Source: CAZHBA01 sp964530225 (GTDB lineage Bacteria > Pseudomonadota > Alphaproteobacteria > UBA6615). From it: a DNA stretch of 10,972 bases. Location: positions 1-10,972 of the forward strand of contig CAZHBA010000060.1 in assembly GCA_964530225.1 (NCBI GenBank). The letters run 5' to 3'. A model generated the notes under the pieces. It saw only the letters and a list, made by a program, of their open reading frames with translations. It did not search any database and was not told where the DNA came from. The position numbers and the translations under genes are program-made. This document shows, in pieces, positions 1 to 5,488 of this stretch; position 1 is the first letter of the stretch; each line of letters opens with the position of its first letter.

Positions 1-359
1 CTGACCTTGATGAATTCGTAAGCCATATCGTCGTAGCGTTTGTCGCGCGTACGCATACCGATCGCTTCGATAACAAAGACAAAGATAGGTACAGCGAGGA
101 CGAAGGCAGCGAACCACAAATGCATTTGCGCGACGAGCCAGACAGCAACGCGGCTGTTGACACCCATCATGCGGGGATAATCCGCTTCGCTAAGTACGGG
201 CGCTGGCGTATAGACGGCTTGCGCCTCTACCGTGGCGTCTTGCGCTAGAGCTACCGATGATTCGAAACCCGGCACCAAGACCGCGAGCAGAACGACGGAC
301 AAGGCGGCCACCCGGGCAACCCATGTGCAAATTGATGAAGGCTGCAACTTTTTGTTCAT
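1..359 (-). CDS. Second cytochrome bd-like subunit I (CydA-like) paralogue, 5' part only
   Basis: The gene runs off the left edge; 119 codons are visible from an ATG at 359-357. Residues 15-39 look like a signal sequence or first membrane helix ending near ALAQ. The region around residues 66-118 aligns without gaps to residues 41-91 of the bd-like protein at 5489-7669, with 28 of 52 positions identical by hand count. The shared block holds the motif AQMH, whose His (residue 80) matches the N-terminal heme-ligand His19 of E. coli CydA, and a shared R-T-x-D and AYEF. This makes it a paralogue of the upstream bd-like subunit. No clear ribosome binding site precedes the ATG, which lies 9 nt after the stop of a 38-codon ORF. 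The rest of the protein, including any quinol-site motif, lies outside the window. Confidence 0.88.
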   Translation of the reverse strand, partial: MNKKLQPSSICTWVARVAALSVVLLAVLVPGFESSVALAQDATVEAQAVYTPAPVLSEADYPRMMGVNSRVAVWLVAQMHLWFAAFVLAVPIFVFVIEAIGMRTRDKRYDDMAYEFIKV

Positions 360-368
360 AGCCCAGTT

Positions 369-485
369 CTACGGCCGATAAATCAGCGGTAGACCCTGCA
401 TGCTCATGAGCGCGTAATCGACCACCAGGAACATCAGGGCGCTGGCGAAAAAAGCGGCCACGAATGTTACAAGATAAACTCTCAT
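369..485 (-). CDS. Small single-helix membrane protein, 38 aa
   Basis: A 38-residue ORF runs from an ATG at 485-483 to a TAG at 371-369. Residues 2-24 are strongly hydrophobic (VTFVAAFFASALMFLVV), followed by a short polar tail ending LIYRP. It is one of three consecutive tiny membrane ORFs filling the gap between the last cytochrome c gene and the second bd-like subunit. That is the kind of position where small oxidase subunits such as CydX occur, though I see no sequence match to CydX. No good ribosome binding site is visible. Its stop codon is in the same frame as the bd-like gene starting at 359 (TAG, three codons, then ATG). It could instead be a chance ORF; conservation in relatives would decide. 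Confidence 0.5.
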   Translation of the reverse strand: MRVYLVTFVAAFFASALMFLVVDYALMSMQGLPLIYRP

Positions 486-524
486 AGCATCATTCTTATT
501 TGCCGCTGCGCACTTCGCGCTGAT

Positions 525-629
525 CTAGATCAGCCATAGGAAAAAGATTAGCAGTGCAAAGGCCACAGCCGTGAACAGGGCAGGGCCGGGCCACGCAAAC
601 CGTTTTTTTTGTGCCGATAGATCATTCAT
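525..629 (-). CDS. Small single-helix membrane protein, 34 aa
   Basis: A 34-residue ORF runs from an ATG at 629-627 to a TAG at 527-525. A polar basic start (residues 1-10, ending QKKR) is followed by a hydrophobic helix at about residues 14-34 that runs to the C-terminus, a typical N-in single-span layout. The ribosome binding site is good: GAGGG at 641-637, 7 nt before the ATG. It starts 10 nt after the stop of the 36-residue ORF, which suggests translational coupling. A run of eight A residues on the coding strand (610-603) encodes the K-K of the basic segment. I do not recognise the family. By position it is a candidate accessory subunit of the bd-like complex. Confidence 0.62.
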   Translation of the reverse strand: MNDLSAQKKRFAWPGPALFTAVAFALLIFFLWLI

Positions 630-639
630 CTAACGGCCC

Positions 640-750
640 TCAAAAAACGAAAAATATGAGGATGAGTGTAATGACGATCACATTCACGGTCATCCCGATC
701 AGAATGAGGATATCTGCGGGACCGGTTGGCAACCATTTTATAGCGCGCAT
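640..750 (-). CDS. Small single-helix membrane protein, 36 aa
   Basis: A 36-residue ORF runs from an ATG at 750-748 to a TGA at 642-640. After a short basic start (MRAIKW) and a TGPAD turn, residues 13-36 form one long aliphatic helix ending IFFVF. It begins 5 nt after the stop of the monoheme cytochrome gene at 756-1124. A purine-rich AGAAGGG ends 9 nt before the ATG, and a second AGGA abuts it. The tight spacing and Shine-Dalgarno-like sequence argue for a translated gene. The family is not recognised. Together with the next two ORFs it forms a set of three tiny membrane proteins beside bd-like subunits, so a role as small subunits or assembly factors is inferred from context only. Confidence 0.62.
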   Translation of the reverse strand: MRAIKWLPTGPADILILIGMTVNVIVITLILIFFVF

Positions 751-755
751 TCCTG

Positions 756-1124
756 CTAACCCTTCTTTCCTTCACATTGACAGAGCTTACGCAGGTACTT
801 GATCAGCGCGTCGACGTCTTCCGCGCTCAATGTCTTCGACCAAGGTGGCATCATCGGCGATTTGCTGAGCGCCGGGCCGCCGTCGAGGATGACATTCCGA
901 ACGTCTGCATCCGACAACTTGTTCATTTCCGCCGCGCTGGTGAAGTTGCGCGGGCTAACCGGAAAGTCCTTGGTAACGTTCGGGCCCTTGCCGTCACCTT
1001 CGAGGCCATGGCATTGCGCACAGTAGAACTTGAAAACCTGCTCGACTTCTGCGGCGCTACCCGCCTCCACGCCAAGCAGAACAAACGCGGCAAAGGGCAA
1101 AATGAAAAGCAATTTTCTGGTCAT
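756..1124 (-). CDS. Small periplasmic monoheme cytochrome c (class I), 122 aa
   Basis: A Sec signal peptide spans residues 1-25 (cleavage near GSAA/EVEQ), so the protein is exported and matured in the periplasm. One heme c site, CAQCH, lies at 35-39, followed by the GDGKGP loop and an RNFT motif typical of small class I cytochromes. The distal Met ligand is M91 or M92 in the segment SPMMPPW. The C-terminal helix (residues 102-114, VDALIKYLRKL) closes the fold. An unusual C-x-C pair (C115, C117) follows it near the end, outside the heme motif. The ribosome binding site GGAGGG precedes the ATG, and the gene starts 17 nt after the diheme cytochrome gene. The likely role is a mobile or docked electron carrier for the complex encoded by this operon. 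Confidence 0.93.
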   Translation of the reverse strand: MTRKLLFILPFAAFVLLGVEAGSAAEVEQVFKFYCAQCHGLEGDGKGPNVTKDFPVSPRNFTSAAEMNKLSDADVRNVILDGGPALSKSPMMPPWSKTLSAEDVDALIKYLRKLCQCEGKKG

Positions 1125-1141
1125 CTCATGTCCCTCCTGCT

Positions 1142-1807
1142 CTACTTTACTTTGAAGTTAGCGACGAAGGCCGCGACGTTTTTCATGTCCTTCTCGCGCA
1201 GCAAGCCAACAAAAGTCGGCATCGCCTTAACCGGTTTAAAAACGTCAGGTGTCTTCAAGTAGGCGTAAATCCAATCCGGGTTCAGCCGCGAGCCCGCGTC
1301 GACCAACGACGGGCCGGAGCGGCCACCGGTAACCTTCTTGCGCGCCGTGTATTGGTGACAGCCACTGCACGGCATCTTCTTGATAAAAATCTGCCTGCCC
1401 TTGGGATTGCGCTTTGGCGTAATCACTCCCGCCACCACGGCATCCGAGGTGAGTGTCATCAAAAAATCGACGACGTTCGTTGCGTCGGCCACGGCCAGCT
1501 TCGGGTGATTCGCCGAATTCTCTTCAGTGAGCGAGTTGAAGGCGAGTGGCCGAATCGGTTGCGGGTTCTGGAGCCAGCCCTCCAGCCAGTCGCGCTGAAA
1601 CTTGCTACCGGCGTAAAATAGCTCTGGTCCCTTCTTCGCCAACTGATCATCGATCGTCTTTTCCCTAGCGGGTCCTTCCGTATAGTGGCAGGACGTGCAG
1701 TTTTGGCCGGTGAAGGTCTTTTGTCCAGCGACTGGTTCGGCGCGCCCGGGCGCCAACGCTATTATCAGAATAGCGGCGCTGAGCAGGACGCCTGCGGCAA
1801 TTCTCAT
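1142..1807 (-). CDS. Periplasmic diheme cytochrome c, 221 aa
   Basis: The signal peptide is about residues 1-23 (cleavage after GRA). There are two class I-like cytochrome domains. The first has CTSCH at 37-41 and the second CSGCH at 147-151. The second domain has a clear distal ligand, M196 in KAMPTF. The first has no MP motif where one is expected (the region reads RPLAFNSLTEE, residues 86-96), so its sixth ligand may be another residue such as H101, or the heme may be five-coordinate. Both domains share a P-D-W or R-D-W-x2-x-L block (residues 72-79 and 177-184), suggesting internal duplication. AGGAGG sits 10 nt upstream of the ATG. The gene lies 50 nt after the fused cytochrome gene; a small 5-bp stem with an 8-nt loop (1836-1853) lies in that gap. 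Confidence 0.93.
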   Translation of the reverse strand: MRIAAGVLLSAAILIIALAPGRAEPVAGQKTFTGQNCTSCHYTEGPAREKTIDDQLAKKGPELFYAGSKFQRDWLEGWLQNPQPIRPLAFNSLTEENSANHPKLAVADATNVVDFLMTLTSDAVVAGVITPKRNPKGRQIFIKKMPCSGCHQYTARKKVTGGRSGPSLVDAGSRLNPDWIYAYLKTPDVFKPVKAMPTFVGLLREKDMKNVAAFVANFKVK

Positions 1808-1857
1808 CGCTTTTTCTCCTCCTGTTTCGTAGAGCCCGCCTTAGTTCAGGCGGCGCC

Positions 1858-3498
1858 CTACCTTTCCTCTTTTAGCGCCCGCCTCATAAGCCAATAGCCC
1901 AGGATACCTGAGATTAGGATCGCCAGTATGGCATAGACGTAGACGGTGGCTGGCGTACCCGCTTCGAGCAGAATGAAGTGCCACGACGACAGGCTCATGA
2001 TTATTCCGTGCTCGCCGTTCGATCCGTCCCATGCGTTGACCGCAAACGGGATGAACCGGCCCTTGACAAATTGCACATCGCCCCGGTCGTCTGTCCGCAG
2101 GGGACGGCGCATTACCACGCTCCACTGACCTTGGTTCCATTTTGCTTTGGCCACGACCTGCTGACGGTCTTCCGCCTGTGGCGTGAGCGGTTGCTGCCAG
2201 CCGCGCGCCGTTGCTTCCTCGACAGAGCGACGACCCTGTCCTTCGAGGTCAGATTTCCACACCCAGAGGTGAACTGGCGCTGAAGAACTGCCGCGCAGAA
2301 AATGCGGCTTCCGCGTTCCCTCCAGAGCCTTGGCGGGGAACTGCAGAGCGATGGAATCGCGGTAGGTCTCGAGCTGGCGGGGGACTAGTCCCTGCGTGGG
2401 AATATAGGAATTGTAGGCACCAACCTGACGCAAAGTGACGATGTCGACTTCCTTGGCAGCATCATGGGTCACATCCGCGAAAGGATCGTCCCACTGGATC
2501 AAGAAGACGATATCGGTCCCATTATAGACGGCACGTAGCGTCGCCAGTTCGACACTGGGGTTCTGCCAACGGGGCGCGGCAACCACCTGCCCGGCAAGCC
2601 GCACATCCAGCGGCACCGCCTCGGTCCAGATCGGATCAGCGGCATCTTCGGGCAAATCGCCCGCTACCGCCAGGGCCCGCAGCACCTGGCCTTCCGTCGA
2701 TTCGTGCTGCAGAGACTTGATATAGTTCGCAAGATCCCAGCGTTCTTCTTTATTCAAGGCCTTGACGAAGGATGGCATGGGGGTGCCGTTGACGCCGGTC
2801 GAAAAGCGCATGTAAATGTCTTCGACCTCGGTGCCGCCTTTAATTTTCCACGGTAGCGTCACGTTGCGGATACGGATGGGGAAGCCCCAATCGTCCTTGC
2901 GGTCAAAGGCCTTCTGCCCGTCCCCACGGCCGAGCTTGCCGTGGCATTCCCAGCACTTGGCGCGGTCAAAAATTTTCTTGCCCCGGGCAATTGTCTCAGC
3001 ATTGTGGGGCGCCCGCTCCGCGGGTAGCGAGACGACTTTGCCGGTTTTCACGGGATCGAGCTCGGGGTCCTCAAACTCAAAGGCGAAAGTCTTGATGTAG
3101 GCGATAACGGCCCAACGCTCTTCCTCCGACAGGCCGTTTTTGATAACGCCATCGTCGAAAGCCTGCATGCCGGTACCCGACAGGCCGCGGCTGATGGTAC
3201 GGAAAAGGTCCTCGTCAGTCGGTAACTCGCCGCTTTGCGTCGTGCGAAACTTGAACGTACCGAGTGTAAAATCCCGCGGCCTTGGATCGAGGAACTCGGC
3301 GGCCGGCCCTTCGCCGTCGCCCAATAGTCCATGGCAGAAGCTGCAGCGCTGGATGTAGGTCACTTGGCCGCGCGCGACAAACTCCGGCGTCACTTCTGGG
3401 CTTGGTTCGGAGGGTTTTTCGGCAGCAAGCGCGCTACTTGCAAGCGCCGCCACAGCGAGGTACAAGGCGGCGGAAGCTATGGACGACAACATTCTCAT
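1858..3498 (-). CDS. Diheme cytochrome c fused to an ethylbenzene-dehydrogenase-gamma-like heme-binding domain, membrane-anchored
   Basis: The protein has 546 residues. A signal peptide (1-26, SSALA/AEK) is followed by two cytochrome c domains: CSFCH at 52-56 with probable ligand M111 (GTGMQAF), and CWECH at 182-186 with M241 (GTPMPSF). Residues about 285-510 resemble the beta-sandwich domain of the gamma subunits of ethylbenzene dehydrogenase, chlorate reductase and dimethylsulfide dehydrogenase, which bind heme b. Visible hallmarks are the opening DPIWTEAVPLDV, FLIQWDD (332-338), DSIALQFP (381-388), WVWKSD (412-417, with K415 a candidate heme b ligand) and FAVNAWDGSNGEHG. A C-terminal helix (about 519-538) ends in basic residues, placing the bulk in the periplasm. 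The start overlaps the preceding gene by 4 nt (ATGA), with GGAGGG upstream. It probably relays electrons between a periplasmic molybdoenzyme or carrier and the membrane complex. Confidence 0.9.
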   Translation of the reverse strand: MRMLSSIASAALYLAVAALASSALAAEKPSEPSPEVTPEFVARGQVTYIQRCSFCHGLLGDGEGPAAEFLDPRPRDFTLGTFKFRTTQSGELPTDEDLFRTISRGLSGTGMQAFDDGVIKNGLSEEERWAVIAYIKTFAFEFEDPELDPVKTGKVVSLPAERAPHNAETIARGKKIFDRAKCWECHGKLGRGDGQKAFDRKDDWGFPIRIRNVTLPWKIKGGTEVEDIYMRFSTGVNGTPMPSFVKALNKEERWDLANYIKSLQHESTEGQVLRALAVAGDLPEDAADPIWTEAVPLDVRLAGQVVAAPRWQNPSVELATLRAVYNGTDIVFLIQWDDPFADVTHDAAKEVDIVTLRQVGAYNSYIPTQGLVPRQLETYRDSIALQFPAKALEGTRKPHFLRGSSSAPVHLWVWKSDLEGQGRRSVEEATARGWQQPLTPQAEDRQQVVAKAKWNQGQWSVVMRRPLRTDDRGDVQFVKGRFIPFAVNAWDGSNGEHGIIMSLSSWHFILLEAGTPATVYVYAILAILISGILGYWLMRRALKEER

Positions 3499-4463
3499 TC
3501 CTGACCCTCCGGGATACGCGGCGTTTTCTGCGCCAGATCATATTCCGCTAAGATAATTTTCCAGCGCTCTTCTTCGGTCAGGTTTAGCTCCCACCTGGGC
3601 ATCGCCGAGTCCCAGGGCGTCGCTTCTGTTGGCAGGCCCCGTCCGCCCCTAGCCACACGCCAAAAGGTGTAACCCTCGACAATAGTTTCGATGGTGCCGT
3701 TGTCGGTGAAGTTGATGGGCCGTAACCGGAACGCATCGGCCATGGGCCCATCGCCGCTAACGCTATCCCCGTGGCAGGGTCGGCAGTTCATGGCGTAAAG
3801 TGCACGCCCTTCGAACAGGTTCTTTTCAATCAAGGCCGCGCGGGCCGTCTCTTCATCGACGTTGCTGGCCTCAATCGCTGCGAGAAACTTCTTTACCGGT
3901 TTGGTCGGAATAAAGGCTAACGGATGCACGTCAGAGTTCTCGTCCCTCCAGGCTTCGGCATCCTCCTCAACCTGTTGGATGAGCGTGATCTCCTTCGCCT
4001 GGGTTTCCTCGATGAAGGCCGCGACTTCCGCGGGTGAGGGATCGGCCGCCGGATTCTTGAGTGCCTCGAAATCCTTAGGAAAGTTGGACGACGGATGCTG
4101 AATGCGCAGTGAAGACGGCAGTTCCACGCTCGGTAGGGCCGTCTGGTAGACTTGCCAACCGATGAGAAGCGGTATGATGATCAAACCAGTTGCGCGCGGA
4201 ATCTTACCGTAATCGCCGCGCAGGAATTTGCGGATGGGGTGAAGAAACTCCTCAAGGTACTCGTCTGAAAAGGTGACCAGCAGGAACAAGGCGACCAGGA
4301 CGAGCACCATGTAGATGAACACTAGCGTGCCGGGCACAGTTAGCGGAAACGGTAGGCCCGTGAGCTGGCGCGAAACTGCCGGGATCAACCACTTGACCAC
4401 AACGAAAACCAGGGCGACCGTCGCGACGATCGACCAGAAACGACTTATGCGTAGCTTGCCCAT
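3495..4463 (-). CDS. Membrane-bound monoheme cytochrome c with three N-terminal helices, 322 aa
   Basis: Three hydrophobic spans lie at about residues 10-30, 43-65 and 92-109, and the basic segment between the second and third (HPIRKFLRGDYGK) probably faces the cytoplasm. There is no cleavable signal. Next comes a roughly 100-residue hydrophilic, acidic, partly helical periplasmic stretch, and then a C-terminal class I cytochrome domain with CRPCH at 227-231, the GDGP loop, RPINFT (248-253) and distal ligand M288 in SAMPRWE. The LTEEERWKIILAEY ending is similar to the closing helices of the heme domains in the next gene. It begins 3 nt after the preceding cytochrome gene and overlaps the next by 4 nt, so the three are probably translated together. 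The likely role is a membrane-docked electron relay; the family name is not known to me. Confidence 0.9.
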   Translation of the reverse strand: MGKLRISRFWSIVATVALVFVVVKWLIPAVSRQLTGLPFPLTVPGTLVFIYMVLVLVALFLLVTFSDEYLEEFLHPIRKFLRGDYGKIPRATGLIIIPLLIGWQVYQTALPSVELPSSLRIQHPSSNFPKDFEALKNPAADPSPAEVAAFIEETQAKEITLIQQVEEDAEAWRDENSDVHPLAFIPTKPVKKFLAAIEASNVDEETARAALIEKNLFEGRALYAMNCRPCHGDSVSGDGPMADAFRLRPINFTDNGTIETIVEGYTFWRVARGGRGLPTEATPWDSAMPRWELNLTEEERWKIILAEYDLAQKTPRIPEGQE

Positions 4464-4466
4464 TGC

Positions 4467-5450
4467 TCATTCACCCTTTTGCAGGAGCAGGTAAGCCTGC
4501 AAGTCCTGGAATTCCTGCACGGTCAGGATCTCCGAAAGATCGTCAGGCATGACGCTTTTCTGTTCGTCCGGGCCGATCTCTTTGATCGCCGCTTTGGCAA
4601 TAGCCACGGCCTCGCCCGAGGACTTGGTGATCTCCACTTCCTCCTCGTTCTCCGCTGTCTTAAGCCCGATGGTTTGGCGGCCGTCCTGTTCGATAACGAC
4701 GAAGGTTTCGTAGCCAACAGTGATGTCCTTGGCTGGATTTAAAATTGAGTCGGCGATGAATTTTTGCCCGCGCGCGCCAATGGCAGACAGGTTGGGGCCC
4801 AGTTCTTCACCAAAGTCTACGACCATGTGGCATTCGGAACAGTTATCCTCGAATACGACAGCGCCGTTATCGGGATCGCCGCCGCCCGCCTCAGACGCAG
4901 CTGCGATCTTGCTGTAAAAGCCCAATGTCACCTCGGACGGATTGTTGAGCGCCTCGAGATCGACATCGCCACCCTGGCTTTGCAGGTAGGTGATAACGGC
5001 CTTTATCTCGTTGAGATTGAGCGAGATTGGCGGCGCATAAACGGTGGCCATTTCGTTCTTGTACCCCTCGACGACATAAGCGCCGGGTGTTGCCAGGCTC
5101 TCGACGAGGTAGTCGGTCGCCGTGTACTCGGCACCTGTCTTTTCGCTTCTCTCCCGTGCCCGATCAGCCGCACGCACGCCAATAGGCGCGGTGAAGCGTT
5201 CGCCGAATTGCCCTTGATTGGGACCTCGCACGGCGCTGCCGCGGCCGCCGACGCTGTGGCAGGTAAAACAGCGGCCCCTACCCCAAAAAATGGATTCGCC
5301 TCCCTCGGGGTTGATCTCGACGGCGCCCGTCGTGGCCACTTTTTGCTCGCCGCCACTCAGCGACGTGACCGAGTAGCCAATCCACAGAAAAGCCCCCAAG
5401 ACCACGAGGAGGAAGATGAATACCTTGATAAGCGCTCTATCCACTGGCAC
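4467..5450 (-). CDS. Membrane-anchored diheme cytochrome c with a TIGR02603-like C-terminal heme domain, 327 aa
   Basis: One N-terminal helix (about residues 8-27) anchors a periplasmic protein. Heme 1 is at CFTCH 61-65, with M134 (NEMATVYAPP) as probable ligand. Heme 2 is at CSECH 204-208, with M301 (KSVMPDD). The second domain carries a long insertion between heme site and Met: LGPNLSAIGARG, FIADSILNPAKDI, GYETFVV, then DGRQTIGL. From memory this matches the TIGR02603-type heme-binding domain common in Planctomycetes membrane-bound dehydrogenases. The longest frame starts at GTG 5450-5448, but GAGG (5455-5452) sits only 1 nt before it and 7 nt before an in-frame GTG at 5444-5442, so the true start may be two codons downstream. 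The gene follows the bd-like subunit by 38 nt. Confidence 0.92.
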   Translation of the reverse strand: MPVDRALIKVFIFLLVVLGAFLWIGYSVTSLSGGEQKVATTGAVEINPEGGESIFWGRGRCFTCHSVGGRGSAVRGPNQGQFGERFTAPIGVRAADRARERSEKTGAEYTATDYLVESLATPGAYVVEGYKNEMATVYAPPISLNLNEIKAVITYLQSQGGDVDLEALNNPSEVTLGFYSKIAAASEAGGGDPDNGAVVFEDNCSECHMVVDFGEELGPNLSAIGARGQKFIADSILNPAKDITVGYETFVVIEQDGRQTIGLKTAENEEEVEITKSSGEAVAIAKAAIKEIGPDEQKSVMPDDLSEILTVQEFQDLQAYLLLQKGE

Positions 5451-5455
5451 ACCTC
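5442..5455 (-). promoter_or_regulatory. Ribosome binding site that favours a downstream GTG start
   Basis: On the minus strand GAGG occupies 5455-5452. Two in-frame GTG codons follow, at 5450-5448 (1 nt spacing) and 5444-5442 (7 nt spacing). The second has the normal spacing, so translation of the diheme cytochrome probably begins there, shortening it by two residues. Confidence 0.5.
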
Positions 5456-5456
5456 G

Positions 5457-5485
5457 GGCAGGCTAAGGGATATGGGAGGCCTGCC
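5457..5485. other. Intergenic inverted repeat between bd-like subunit and cytochrome gene
   Basis: GGCAGGC at 5457-5463 pairs perfectly with GCCTGCC at 5479-5485 around a 15-nt loop, within the 38-nt gap between two genes. In the transcript it would form a 7-bp GC-rich stem just before the ribosome binding site of the diheme cytochrome. No T-run follows on the coding strand, so it is not a standard intrinsic terminator. It may be an mRNA-stabilising or segmental-expression element, or chance. Confidence 0.35.
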
Positions 5486-5488
5486 ATG

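Noticed and set aside
603..610. Run of eight T (A8 on the coding strand) as terminator or frameshift site
   Set aside because: It lies inside the 34-aa ORF with an intact frame and no preceding hairpin; slippage is possible but nothing in the sequence requires it.
777..1262. 161-codon plus-strand ORF across two cytochrome genes
   Set aside because: It crosses the junction of two well-supported minus-strand genes and has no features of its own.
1836..1853. CCGCC/GGCGG stem with 8-nt loop between two cytochrome genes as a terminator
   Set aside because: Only 5 bp and no T-run; the next gene has its own strong ribosome binding site and the same orientation, so an operon reading is preferred.
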